From the NCBI GenBank assembly GCA_014204435.1, contig JACHLF010000002.1:248001-312000 (forward strand): DNA of 64,000 nt. Reading direction: 5' to 3'. Source of the DNA: Mycobacteroides chelonae. GTDB lineage: Bacteria > Actinomycetota > Actinomycetes > Mycobacteriales > Mycobacteriaceae. The position numbers and the translations under genes were made by a program. This document shows positions 8,996-17,448 of this stretch, piece after piece (position 1 is the first letter of the stretch; the number at the start of each line of letters is the position of its first letter). Below the pieces are notes generated by a model. That model did no database searches. It was not told the origin of the DNA and was given only the letters and a program-made list of their open reading frames with translations.

Positions 8996-9418
8996 GTGCG
9001 ATTGCAGAGACAGGTGGTGGATTACGCGCTCAAGCGGCGATCCCTGCTGGCAGAGGTCTATTCCGGGCGTACCGGTGTAGCCGAAGTCTGCGATGCGAAC
9101 CCTTACTTGCTTCGTGCGGCTAAATTTCATGGCAAGCCAAGCACGGTGGTGTGCCCCATCTGCCGCAAGGAGCAACTGACACGGGTGTCGTGGGTTTTCG
9201 GCGAGCATCTGGGCGCAGTCTCGGGATCGGCTCGTACGGCCGAGGAACTCGTGATGCTTGCGACCAGATACTCGGAGTTCGCCGTCCATGTTGTCGAGGT
9301 ATGCCGGACCTGCAGTTGGAATCATCTGGTGAAGTCGTATGTCATGGGCGCCCTGCCGGCGCCGAAGGGGACCACCCCACGCCAGCGAACAACTCGTGCC
9401 CGGACGGCCAGTGAATAG
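8996..9418 (+). CDS. DUF5318 family protein
   Basis: A 140-residue conserved actinobacterial protein, equivalent by position to M. tuberculosis Rv0049 upstream of ponA1. Two CxxC pairs (VVCPICRKEQ and EVCRTCSWNHL) suggest a zinc ribbon, with a conserved aromatic stretch between them (RVSWVFGEHLG). The start is a GTG. The function is unknown. Tight spacing to the penicillin-binding protein gene suggests co-expression with cell wall synthesis. Confidence 0.85.
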   Translation: MRLQRQVVDYALKRRSLLAEVYSGRTGVAEVCDANPYLLRAAKFHGKPSTVVCPICRKEQLTRVSWVFGEHLGAVSGSARTAEELVMLATRYSEFAVHVVEVCRTCSWNHLVKSYVMGALPAPKGTTPRQRTTRARTASE

Positions 9419-9437
9419 GCAGACAGGTGAGGGCGGC

Positions 9438-11828
9438 GTGGTTGGCGAGCAGAGTCCGATAACTTCCGGCGGCGGCCCGGATTCACCGCGCAACCCCAGC
9501 ATGGACGATCGTCCGACATCGATTCTGGATCCCGTCGATGATTTGCCGCTGTACCGGCGTGACAAAGACGCCGTGGCCGCGGCCCGTGCGGCGCTGGAAC
9601 GTGACGAGGATGGGGGCATCGGACATGAGCCGCCGCATCCGCCGTCCGGACCGCACGGCTGGCCGGGTGGCTCCTCGCGCCCGCCGCAGCGCCGTCGCAA
9701 GCGAAAGAGCAACGGCTGGAAGACCTTCCGGCGGGTGGCGATCGTCCTGGTGCTGTTGGCGATCGTGATCCCGCTGGCGACCTTCGCGCTGGCGTACTCG
9801 GTGGTCGATATTCCGAAGCCCGGCGACATCCGCACCAGCCAGGTGTCGACGATCCTGGCCAGCGACGGCACCACCGAGCTGGCCAAGGTCGTTCCGCCGG
9901 AAGGAAACCGGGTCGACATCAAGATCGACCAGGTGCCTCAGCACGTGCGCGCGGCCGTGATGGCCGCCGAGGACCGCGATTTCTACGGCAACCCGGGCTT
10001 CTCGTTCTCGGGGCTGCTGCGCGCGGTCAAGAACAACATGTTCGGTGGCGACACCCAGGGTGGATCGACGATCACCCAGCAGTATGTGAAGAACGCGATG
10101 GTGGGCTCGCAGCGGGCCGGCCTCGGCGGTCTGACCCGTAAGGCCAAGGAGATCGTCATCTCCACCAAGATGTCGCAGTCCTGGTCCAAGGATCAGGTGC
10201 TGGAGGCCTACCTCAACATCATCTACTTCGGCCGCGGTGCCTACGGCATCTCGGCGGCGTCGAAGGCCTACTTCGATAAGCCGGTCGAAGAGCTCACGGT
10301 GTCCGAGGGTGCGCTGCTGGCGGCGCTGATCCAGCGCCCGTCGCGGCTGGATCCCGCGGTGGATCTGCCCGAGTCGACCAACCGCTGGAACTGGGTGCTG
10401 GACGGCATGGTCACCATTGGCGCCTTGTCCGTACAGGATCGCGCCGGTCAGGTGTACCCGGCGACGGTGCCGCCGGAGCAGGCCGCGGCGCAGAATGCGA
10501 CCACGGGTCCCAACGGACTCATCAAACGTCAGGTGATGGCCGAGCTCACCGATCTGTTCAACATCGACGAGCAGACCTTGAACACCGAGGGCCTGCAGAT
10601 CACCACGACGATCGACGCCAAGGCGCAGCAGGCCGCCGAGAACGCGGTCAACAGCACCCTGCAGGGCGAGAACCCGGACTTGCGCACGGCGGTGGTGTCC
10701 ATCGACCCGCGCACGGGCGCGGTTAAGGCCTATTACGGCGGCTCCAACGCGCAGGGACTGGATTACGCGCAGCAGGGTCTGCAGACGGGCTCATCCTTCA
10801 AGGTGTTCGCCTTGGTGGCGGCGTTGCAGCAGGGGATCGGCCTGGGCTATCAGCTGGACAGCTCGGAGCTGACCTATCAGGGCATCACCATCAAGAACAG
10901 TGAAGACGCCTCGTGTGGAACCTGCTCGGTGGCCGAGGCGCTCAAGCGCTCGCTGAACACCAGCTTCTACCGGCTGATGCTGAAGCTGAAGAACGGACCC
11001 GAGGACGTGGCCGCGGCCGCGCACAACGCCGGTATCGCTGAAAACTTCCCGGGTGTCTCACACACATTGTCCGAGGATGGTCAGGGCGGTCCGCCGAACA
11101 ACGGTGTGGTGCTGGGCCAGTACCAGACTCGAGTGCTCGACATGGCCTCGGCGTACGCCACCCTGGCGGCATCAGGAACCTACCGCAAGCCGCATTTCAT
11201 TCAGAAGGTCGTGAACGCCGACGGCCAAGTGCTTTTCGACGCGGGGTCCTCGGATAACACCGGGGAGAAGCGCATCTCCGATGACGTTGCGAACAACGCC
11301 ATCTCGGCGATGAAGCCGATTGCCGGCTACTCGCGTGGACACGCCCTGGCGGGTGGGCGCGAGTCGGCCGCCAAGACCGGTACGGCCCAGCTGGGTGACA
11401 CCAAGGACAACAAGGACGCCTGGATGGTCGGCGTCACCCCGTCGCTCTCAACGGCGGTGTGGGTGGGTACCGACGACGGTAAGCCCATCAAGAACAGTTG
11501 GGGCGGACCGATTTACGGTTCGGGGCTGCCGTCGGACATCTGGAAGAAGACCATGGACGGTGCGTTGGACGGCACCAACAAGGAGACCTTCCCGAAGCCG
11601 GGGGTGATCGGCGGATACGCCGGCGTGCCCACCTATGTACCGCCTCCGCCGGTTCCGAACGGTCCGCCGCCGCCGCCCGCGCCGACGGGAGGCGGAGAGG
11701 TGACGGTCATCCAGCCGACCATCGAGATCGCGCCGGGTATCACCATTCCGGTGGGACCGCCGACGACGATTCCGGTGGGACCGGCAGCACCCCCGGCGGG
11801 CGACGTACCGCCACCTCCGGGGCAGTAG
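9438..11828 (+). CDS. ponA1: Bifunctional penicillin-binding protein PonA1-like
   Basis: Class A penicillin-binding protein of about 796 residues that polymerises and cross-links peptidoglycan. Order: a cytoplasmic disordered arm, one transmembrane helix (about 99-125), a GT51 transglycosylase with AAEDRDFYGNPGFSFSG near 175 and GGSTITQQYVKNAM, then the transpeptidase with SSFK near 451, SLN near 505 and KTGT near 646. The tail is proline-rich. GTG 9438 is used because GTGAGGG lies just before it. GTG 9411, overlapping the upstream stop, or ATG 9501 are alternatives. Confidence 0.93.
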   Translation: MVGEQSPITSGGGPDSPRNPSMDDRPTSILDPVDDLPLYRRDKDAVAAARAALERDEDGGIGHEPPHPPSGPHGWPGGSSRPPQRRRKRKSNGWKTFRRVAIVLVLLAIVIPLATFALAYSVVDIPKPGDIRTSQVSTILASDGTTELAKVVPPEGNRVDIKIDQVPQHVRAAVMAAEDRDFYGNPGFSFSGLLRAVKNNMFGGDTQGGSTITQQYVKNAMVGSQRAGLGGLTRKAKEIVISTKMSQSWSKDQVLEAYLNIIYFGRGAYGISAASKAYFDKPVEELTVSEGALLAALIQRPSRLDPAVDLPESTNRWNWVLDGMVTIGALSVQDRAGQVYPATVPPEQAAAQNATTGPNGLIKRQVMAELTDLFNIDEQTLNTEGLQITTTIDAKAQQAAENAVNSTLQGENPDLRTAVVSIDPRTGAVKAYYGGSNAQGLDYAQQGLQTGSSFKVFALVAALQQGIGLGYQLDSSELTYQGITIKNSEDASCGTCSVAEALKRSLNTSFYRLMLKLKNGPEDVAAAAHNAGIAENFPGVSHTLSEDGQGGPPNNGVVLGQYQTRVLDMASAYATLAASGTYRKPHFIQKVVNADGQVLFDAGSSDNTGEKRISDDVANNAISAMKPIAGYSRGHALAGGRESAAKTGTAQLGDTKDNKDAWMVGVTPSLSTAVWVGTDDGKPIKNSWGGPIYGSGLPSDIWKKTMDGALDGTNKETFPKPGVIGGYAGVPTYVPPPPVPNGPPPPPAPTGGGEVTVIQPTIEIAPGITIPVGPPTTIPVGPAAPPAGDVPPPPGQ

Positions 11829-11832
11829 GCAG

Positions 11833-13467
11833 GTGCCGGCAGAGCCTGGGAGCCGCGTGGCCGGCGACCTTCACCGTGCGACGGTGTCTCCCGACGAACT
11901 CGCGGACGATCTGCGCAGCGCCGACGACCGCGATTTCCCCAGTCGCACCGACGCGATGGGCGCCGAGCTCTCCGAGGTGATCGGTGGTCCGTTGGGGCGG
12001 CACGCACTGGTCGGCAGGCAGCCGTTCTGGACGCCGCTGCGGGTGGTGTTCGTCATCGCGCTGGGGTTCTTGATCCTGGGGTGGACCAGCAAGGCGCCCT
12101 GTCTGCAGCAGAGCGGGACAGGCAACGGCGCTGCGCGCGTGGCGAATTGGGACAACAACCGCGCCTACTACCAATTGTGCTATTCGGACACGGTGCCGCT
12201 CTATGGCGCGGAGTTGTTGAACCAGGGGCGTTTCCCGTACAAGTCGAGTTGGCTGGAAACCGACTCGGGCGGCCACCAGAAAATCCAGTACGACGGCACC
12301 CCGGCGGTCCGGTACATGGAGTACCCGGTGGTCACCGGCGTGTACCAGTACACCGCGATGGCACTGGCCAAGACCTACACGCAGGCCAGCGATCTGCTCG
12401 GATTGCCGATCGTCGCCGAAGTGGTGATGTTCTTCAACATAGTGGCCTTCGGGCTGGGGCTGGCGTGGCTGGTAACCATCTGGGCCAGTGCGGGATTGAG
12501 CCCGCGCACCCGCCTGTGGGATGTGGTGATGATCGCCGCCTCCCCGATCGTGATATTCCAGATCTTCACGAATTTCGATGCTCTCGCAACGGCATTCAGT
12601 ATGACGGCGTTGTGGGCGTGGGCGCGTAGAAAGCCGTGGCTGGCGGGTGCGCTGATCGGGCTGGGGGTGGCCGCCAAGCTCTACCCGCTGTTGCTCTTGC
12701 TGCCGCTCTTGCTGGTGAGTCTGCGCAGCGGCAAGATGCGCGAGTTTTCCAAGACCGCCATGGCCGCGTTGGCCAGCTGGGTTGTGGTGAACGCACCGGT
12801 GGCGATGCTGTTCCCGCGCGGATGGGCAGAGTTCTTCCGGCTCAACACCCGCCGCGGCGAAGATATGGACTCGCTCTACAACGTCGTCACGTCCTTCACC
12901 GGGTGGCAGGGCTTCGATGGCCCGCTGGGATTCTGGGAGCCGCCGGTCATCCTCAACGCGGTGTCGGCGGTGCTGTTCGGGCTGTGCTGTCTGGGTATCG
13001 GATACGTGGCGCTGACGGCACCGCGGCGCCCGCGGGTGGCGCAGCTTGCCTTCCTGGTGGTGGCGGTGTTCCTGCTGACCAACAAGGTGTGGAGTCCGCA
13101 GTTTTCTCTGTGGCTGGTACCGCTTGCCGTGGTGGCACTGCCGCATCGCCGGATCCTGTTGGCGTGGATGACTGTCGACGCGCTGGTGTGGGTGCCACGG
13201 ATGTACTACCTGCTGGGCATGGAGAACAGGGGGCTGCCCGAGCAGTGGTTCACCGGCACGGTGTTGGTGCGCGATATCGCGGTCGTCGGGTTGTGCCTGC
13301 TGGTGCTGCGCCAGATCTATCACGTCAGCGAGGACCTGGTGCGCGCCCACGACGACGACCCGGCGGGCGGTCCCTGCGACGGTGCCGCCGATGACGCTCC
13401 GGCGTGGCTGCCGGCCTGGCTGCGCCCGCGCAAGCCGGCACCGCATATCTCGCGCGCGGCTGTCTGA
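11833..13467 (+). CDS. GT87-like membrane mannosyltransferase
   Basis: A polytopic membrane protein of 544 residues following ponA1, as M. tuberculosis Rv0051 does. About ten hydrophobic helices follow a cytoplasmic N-terminal arm of roughly 60 residues. A first periplasmic loop carries RVANWDNNRAYYQLCYSDTV, with the acidic pair expected for polyprenol-phosphate-mannose-dependent GT-C enzymes (DUF2029/GT87). It probably adds mannose or arabinose to envelope glycans. The exact acceptor is unknown. The start GTG 11833 lies 4 bp after the ponA1 stop. Confidence 0.8.
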   Translation: MPAEPGSRVAGDLHRATVSPDELADDLRSADDRDFPSRTDAMGAELSEVIGGPLGRHALVGRQPFWTPLRVVFVIALGFLILGWTSKAPCLQQSGTGNGAARVANWDNNRAYYQLCYSDTVPLYGAELLNQGRFPYKSSWLETDSGGHQKIQYDGTPAVRYMEYPVVTGVYQYTAMALAKTYTQASDLLGLPIVAEVVMFFNIVAFGLGLAWLVTIWASAGLSPRTRLWDVVMIAASPIVIFQIFTNFDALATAFSMTALWAWARRKPWLAGALIGLGVAAKLYPLLLLLPLLLVSLRSGKMREFSKTAMAALASWVVVNAPVAMLFPRGWAEFFRLNTRRGEDMDSLYNVVTSFTGWQGFDGPLGFWEPPVILNAVSAVLFGLCCLGIGYVALTAPRRPRVAQLAFLVVAVFLLTNKVWSPQFSLWLVPLAVVALPHRRILLAWMTVDALVWVPRMYYLLGMENRGLPEQWFTGTVLVRDIAVVGLCLLVLRQIYHVSEDLVRAHDDDPAGGPCDGAADDAPAWLPAWLRPRKPAPHISRAAV

Positions 13468-13579
13468 TTTCGCCGGTCAGGGGGCTGTGCGGTAACCTGG
13501 GCCAGTTGCCGACGCAGGCGACTCTCCTGCCACGGATACGCCGTGGCCGCACTAGACCACAGGAGGTGATGAGTTTCTC

Positions 13580-13870
13580 ATGCGTCAGTACGAAATCATG
13601 GTCATTCTCGACCCCACTCTTGACGAGCGCACCGTAGCTCCATCGCTGGATACGTTCTTGAACGTCATCCGCGGTGACGGTGGAACCGTCTCAAAGGTGG
13701 AGGTTTGGGGCAAGCGTCGTCTTGCCTACGAAATCGCCAAGCATGCCGAGGGCATCTACGCGGTGATCGACGTGGTCGCTGCTCCGGCCACCGTCTCCGA
13801 GCTGGATCGCCAGCTCGGGCTGAACGAGTCCGTGCTGCGGACCAAGGTCCTGCGTACCGGAGCCCGCTGA
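13580..13870 (+). CDS. rpsF: 30S ribosomal protein S6
   Basis: A 96-residue S6 protein with the usual opening [16 protein letters not shown] and the RNA and S18 contact region [23 protein letters not shown] 13580 follows AGGAGGTGATG. It opens the rpsF-ssb-rpsR-rplI operon. S6 pairs with S18, the product of rpsR, on the 30S platform. Confidence 0.97.
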   Translation: MRQYEIMVILDPTLDERTVAPSLDTFLNVIRGDGGTVSKVEVWGKRRLAYEIAKHAEGIYAVIDVVAAPATVSELDRQLGLNESVLRTKVLRTGAR

Positions 13871-13942
13871 GGTCCCACGGGAGTCAGTCGACTTCCGTAG
13901 GCTGCCGGTTAACTAAGCCGCTGACATCTACGAGGAGGAACC

Positions 13943-14440
13943 GTGGCAGGTGACACCACCATCACGGTCGTCGGAAACTTGACCGCCGATCCGGAACTGC
14001 GATTCACGCCGTCTGGGGCAGCCGTCGCCAACTTCACTGTGGCGTCGACCCCCCGCATCTTCGACCGACAGAGCTCGGAGTGGAAAGACGGAGAGGCGCT
14101 GTTCCTTCGGTGCAATATCTGGCGTGAGGCCGCCGAAAACGTGGCCGAAAGCCTGACTCGTGGTTCTCGTGTCATCGTGACCGGCCGGCTCAAGCAGCGC
14201 TCCTTCGAGACCCGCGAGGGCGAGAAGCGCACCGTGGTCGAGGTTGAGGTCGACGAGATCGGCCCGTCTCTGCGGTACGCGACCGCCAAGGTCAACAAGG
14301 CCTCGCGCGGTGGTGGCGGCGGTGGAGGTTTCGGCGGCGGTGGTGGCGGGGCTTCCCGCTCCAGCGAGCCTGCCGACGATCCGTGGGGCAGTGCTCCGGC
14401 CTCCGGTTCCACCGCAGCCGACGACGAACCGCCCTTCTGA
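13943..14440 (+). CDS. ssb: Single-stranded DNA-binding protein
   Basis: A 165-residue SSB. The OB fold occupies the first 110 residues ([38 protein letters not shown]). A glycine-rich linker follows and then the acidic tip DDEPPF, which recruits replication and repair proteins. GTG start with GAGGAGG upstream. This is the housekeeping SSB of the origin-proximal operon. Confidence 0.97.
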   Translation: MAGDTTITVVGNLTADPELRFTPSGAAVANFTVASTPRIFDRQSSEWKDGEALFLRCNIWREAAENVAESLTRGSRVIVTGRLKQRSFETREGEKRTVVEVEVDEIGPSLRYATAKVNKASRGGGGGGGFGGGGGGASRSSEPADDPWGSAPASGSTAADDEPPF

Positions 14441-14484
14441 TCTGGGCGATACAACTTATCTAGCTAGAAAGAAAGAGATTCACC

Positions 14485-14739
14485 ATGGCGAAGACGACTA
14501 AGCGCCGTCCTGCCCCGGAAAAGCCGGTCAAGACACGTAAGTGTGCGTTCTGCACGAAGAAGGCGCTGAACATCGATTACAAGGACACCAACCTGCTGCG
14601 CACGTACATCAGTGAGCGCGGCAAGATTCGTGCCCGCCGGGTCACCGGAAACTGCGTTCAGCACCAGCGCGACATCGCGATCGCGGTGAAGAACGCCCGT
14701 GAGGTTGCCCTGCTGCCGTTCAGCTCGGCGACGCGGTAA
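14485..14739 (+). CDS. rpsR: 30S ribosomal protein S18
   Basis: An 84-residue S18. It keeps the zinc-type cysteines (RKCAFCTKK, and Cys plus His in VTGNCVQHQ), making it the zinc-binding C+ form, unlike the cysteine-free paralogue used by mycobacteria under zinc limitation. The S18 core [17 protein letters not shown] is intact. It binds S6 in the 30S subunit. Confidence 0.96.
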   Translation: MAKTTKRRPAPEKPVKTRKCAFCTKKALNIDYKDTNLLRTYISERGKIRARRVTGNCVQHQRDIAIAVKNAREVALLPFSSATR

Positions 14740-14757
14740 GGCCGGAGGGGACATCTG

Positions 14758-15213
14758 ATGAAGCTGATTCTGACGACCGAGGTCGAACACCTCGGCGCCG
14801 CCGGTGACACCGTTGAGGTCAAGGACGGTTACGGACGCAACTACCTGCTGCCCCGTGGACTGGCGATTGTCGCCACCCGCGGTGCCGAGCGCCAGGCGAC
14901 CGACATCCGTCGTGCTCGTGAGGCCAAGGAGATCCGCGGTGTCGAGCACGCCAACGAGATCAAGCAGACGATCGATGGTCTGGGTGCCGTCAAGCTGACG
15001 GTGAAGACTGCCGGCGAGGGCAAGCTGTTCGGTTCGGTGACCGCCGCTGACGTGGTGGGCGCCATCAAGGCCGCCGGTGGCCCGAACCTGGACAAGCGGA
15101 CCGTAACACTGCCGAAAGCTCACATCAAGCAGATTGGTTCGTACGCGCTGGACGTGCACCTGCACGCCGGGGTGGCAACCAAGGTCACTGTGGATGTAGT
15201 CGCCGAAGGCTGA
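14758..15213 (+). CDS. rplI: 50S ribosomal protein L9
   Basis: A 151-residue L9 with the N-terminal RNA-binding domain ([20 protein letters not shown]), the long connecting helix rich in Ala, Arg and Glu, and the C-terminal domain ([12 protein letters not shown]). ATG 14758 has GGAGGGG upstream. A strong hairpin follows the stop. Confidence 0.96.
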   Translation: MKLILTTEVEHLGAAGDTVEVKDGYGRNYLLPRGLAIVATRGAERQATDIRRAREAKEIRGVEHANEIKQTIDGLGAVKLTVKTAGEGKLFGSVTAADVVGAIKAAGGPNLDKRTVTLPKAHIKQIGSYALDVHLHAGVATKVTVDVVAEG

Positions 15214-15236
15214 TCGATCCGAAAAACTGCCGGGTC

Positions 15237-15266
15237 AACGGCGTCGCGGATTTCCGCGGCGCCGTT
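15237..15266 (+). terminator. Hairpin terminator after rplI
   Basis: Arms AACGGCGTCGCGGA (15237-15250) and TCCGCGGCGCCGTT (15253-15266) pair over 14 positions with one G-U pair. It begins 24 bp after the rplI stop and would close the rpsF operon. There is no clear U-tract, which is common in mycobacteria. Confidence 0.65.
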
Positions 15267-15663
15267 GCCGTATCTCCTGGCGAATGTATTGTACGCGTGT
15301 GCCAGTCCAGCGAAGCTACCTCTAGTTAACCTAGAGGGTTGATACGGGTAACAGAACACGCCCGAAGACGCAACCTGCTGCGACACGCCGAACGGATTCC
15401 CATCCACAGTCCTGTCAAGTAGTTCACCGGCTGCCAACTGGGAAAAGTGCAGGAATGTAGGTAGCTATCCCCAGGTTTTCCCCAACCCCCTAACACCGGG
15501 TTGGATAGTAGTCCACACCCCATGCCCAGGCTCATCCACAGGGGCACTTGGCAGGGTGCGTAGCAACATCTACCGTCTACTGCGGCGTGCCGGGCGGCCG
15601 TACTTGTCGGACCCCGCCGCGATTATGTGTTCGACTGGATTCGAGTAGGAGGACCCGCGCGCC
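15267..15663 (+). promoter_or_regulatory. Intergenic region with dnaB promoter, palindrome and DnaA-box-like motifs
   Basis: There is no gene in about 400 bp. A 19-bp palindrome CCTCTAG-TTAAC-CTAGAGG lies at 15319-15337. Three near matches to the mycobacterial DnaA box (TTGTCCACA) occur at 15400-15408 (CCATCCACA), 15509-15517 (TAGTCCACA) and 15532-15540 (TCATCCACA). The dnaB ribosome site is the GGAGG in TAGGAGGACC just before GTG 15664. The DnaA reading is tentative because the matches are imperfect. Confidence 0.35.
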
Positions 15664-17040
15664 GTGGCGATAGTCGACGATTTGGGCCAGTCCGGTCCAG
15701 TTGCCCCTCCCGAGGAGGAATTCGGCCGTCAACCACCCCAGGATGTGGCTGCCGAACAGTCCGTGCTGGGCGGGATGCTGCTGTCCAAGGACGCCATCGC
15801 CGATGTCCTGGAGAAGCTGCGGCCCCACGATTTCTATCGCCCCAACCACCAGAGCGTGTACGAGGCGATCCTGGATCTGTACGGCAGGGGAGAGCCTGCC
15901 GATGCGGTGACGGTGGCCGCCGAGCTGGATCGGCGCGGGCAGCTGCGCCGAGTGGGCGGTGCGCCGTATCTGCATACCTTGATCTCCACGGTGCCGACGG
16001 CCGCCAACGCCGGGTACTACGCCGGGATCGTCGCAGAGAAGGCGCTGCTGCGCCGTCTGGTGGAGGCCGGGACCCGCGTGGTGCAGTACGGGTATGCGGG
16101 GGCCGAGGGTGCCGATGTGGCCGAGGTGGTGGACCGGGCGCAGGCCGAGGTCTACGACGTCACCGACCGGCGGATGTCGGAAGACTATGTGCCGCTCGAA
16201 GAGCTGCTGCAGCCCACGATGGACGAGATCGACGCGATCGCGTCGGCCGGCGGCATCTCCAAGGGTGTGCCGACGGGGTTCACCGATCTGGACGAGATCA
16301 CCAATGGCCTGCACCCGGGCCAGATGATCATCGTGGCGGCGCGACCGGGTGTGGGTAAATCCACCCTCGGCCTGGATTTCATGCGCTCCTGCTCGATCAA
16401 GCACCAGCTGCCCAGCGTCATCTTCTCCCTGGAAATGAGCAAGACCGAGATCGTCATGCGACTGCTGTCGGCCGAGGCGAAGATCAAGCTGGGCGATATG
16501 CGCTCGGGCCGGATGAGCGATGATGACTGGACGCGGCTGGCGCGACGGATGAGCGAGATCAGCGAGGCGCCGCTCTACATCGACGACTCGCCGAACTTGA
16601 CCATGATGGAGATTCGCGCCAAGGCGCGACGGCTCAACCAAAAGGCCGGACTCAAGCTGGTGGTCGTGGACTACCTGCAGCTGATGACCTCGGGCAAGAA
16701 GCACGAATCCCGTCAGCAGGAAGTCTCGGAGTTCTCGCGAAACCTCAAGCTATTGGCTAAGGAACTCGAGGTTCCGGTTATCGCGATCAGCCAGCTGAAC
16801 CGTGGTCCCGAGCAGCGCACCGACAAGCGACCGCAGGTCTCGGACCTTCGTGAATCCGGTTCGCTGGAGCAGGACGCCGACATGGTCATCCTGTTGCATC
16901 GTCCGGATGCGTTCGAGCGGGACGATCCGCGCGGCGGCGAGGCCGACCTGATCCTGGGCAAGCACCGTAACGGCCCGACGGCAACCATCACCGTGGCGCA
17001 CCAGCTGCACCTGTCGCGCTTTACCAACATGGCGCGCTAG
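15664..17040 (+). CDS. dnaB: Replicative DNA helicase DnaB
   Basis: Hexameric 5'-3' replicative helicase of 458 residues. The N-terminal primase-interacting domain has EQSVLGGMLLSKDAI and PADAVTVAAELDRRG. The RecA-like motor has Walker A ARPGVGKST near residue 227 and Walker B LKLVVVDYLQLM near 331, with RESGSLEQDADMV and the arginine-finger region LILGKHRNGPT at the end. It is continuous, with no intein, unlike the M. tuberculosis gene. GTG start with GGAGG. The mobile elements are inserted directly behind its stop codon. Confidence 0.97.
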   Translation: MAIVDDLGQSGPVAPPEEEFGRQPPQDVAAEQSVLGGMLLSKDAIADVLEKLRPHDFYRPNHQSVYEAILDLYGRGEPADAVTVAAELDRRGQLRRVGGAPYLHTLISTVPTAANAGYYAGIVAEKALLRRLVEAGTRVVQYGYAGAEGADVAEVVDRAQAEVYDVTDRRMSEDYVPLEELLQPTMDEIDAIASAGGISKGVPTGFTDLDEITNGLHPGQMIIVAARPGVGKSTLGLDFMRSCSIKHQLPSVIFSLEMSKTEIVMRLLSAEAKIKLGDMRSGRMSDDDWTRLARRMSEISEAPLYIDDSPNLTMMEIRAKARRLNQKAGLKLVVVDYLQLMTSGKKHESRQQEVSEFSRNLKLLAKELEVPVIAISQLNRGPEQRTDKRPQVSDLRESGSLEQDADMVILLHRPDAFERDDPRGGEADLILGKHRNGPTATITVAHQLHLSRFTNMAR

Positions 17041-17047
17041 CGCCGCC
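17041..17047. repeat. 7-bp direct repeat CGCCGCC, left flank of outer element
   Basis: CGCCGCC follows the dnaB stop codon immediately and recurs at 49127-49133 immediately outside the other tip of the outer element. The equality fails at the eighth base on both sides, so the length is exactly 7. It is the expected trace of target duplication, although the sequence is simple and a chance match is possible. Confidence 0.6.
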
Positions 17048-17052
17048 TGTAG
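17048..17052. repeat. Target duplication TGTAG of the Tn7-like element, left copy
   Basis: TGTAG immediately precedes the left tip of the Tn7-like element, and the same five bases follow its right tip at 43617-43621. Five base pairs is the standard duplication of Tn7-like transposition. The same five bases are also the first five of the outer element, showing that the inner element landed within the outer element's tip. Confidence 0.85.
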
Positions 17053-17448
17053 TGTAGGGTCCCGAGTTTCGTGTCATATTCCCAAGTTCGATGTCATGTG
17101 GTTGTCGTTTATGACACGAATTTGGGACGGGGCCGAGCGCGTTTTCCATGCGCGTTGGTTGTTGGAAGCACCGCTTCGTGAGAAGACGTAGCTTCAGTTG
17201 ATCGAAGTCGGTGTCACGGACACACCGCTTCCTTCTGGGGTCCGGTCGATGAAGTAGGTAGCACCAGCGATGATCCTTACTGATTGCTAGCTGATTCGGT
17301 GGAGTCAAGCACACGCCTGCGGCTGAGAGTAATTCAAAACCAATTCAGCAAACTTATCGTCCTTGACAATCTCCATTGTGGTGTGACAGGGTCCGGATGC
17401 GAGCTACTTACAGTCGTCGGTGGGGTTTTGCGTGGAGGGGCTTATTCC
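17053..17448. repeat. Left end of Tn7-like element with TnsB-site-like repeats
   Basis: Two direct copies, GTCCCGAGTTTCGTGTCAT (17059-17077) and TTCCCAAGTTCGATGTCAT (17079-17097), are followed by an inverted copy ATGACACGAATTTGGGAC (17111-17128). Spaced repeats of this length at the tip are the usual TnsB binding sites. The remaining 17129-17448 holds no gene that I can support. It should contain the promoter of the protease gene, whose ribosome site GGAGGGG is at 17434-17440. Confidence 0.8.

Noticed and set aside
8294..9922. Leftward frame of 542 codons across PadR, DUF5318 and ponA1
   Set aside because: It spans three well-supported genes in other frames and has no recognisable content.
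11740..13446. Long leftward open frame of 568 codons opposite the GT87 gene
   Set aside because: The composition is Arg/Gln/His-rich with no motif, and the + strand gene has clear membrane helices and conserved position. It is a high-GC antisense shadow.
15664..17040. Intein in dnaB, as in M. tuberculosis
   Set aside because: The 458-codon frame is continuous through the helicase motifs. No intein block is present.
17041..17140. tRNA gene as integration site
   Set aside because: No cloverleaf or tRNA 3' end can be seen at either boundary, and there is no tyrosine integrase gene.
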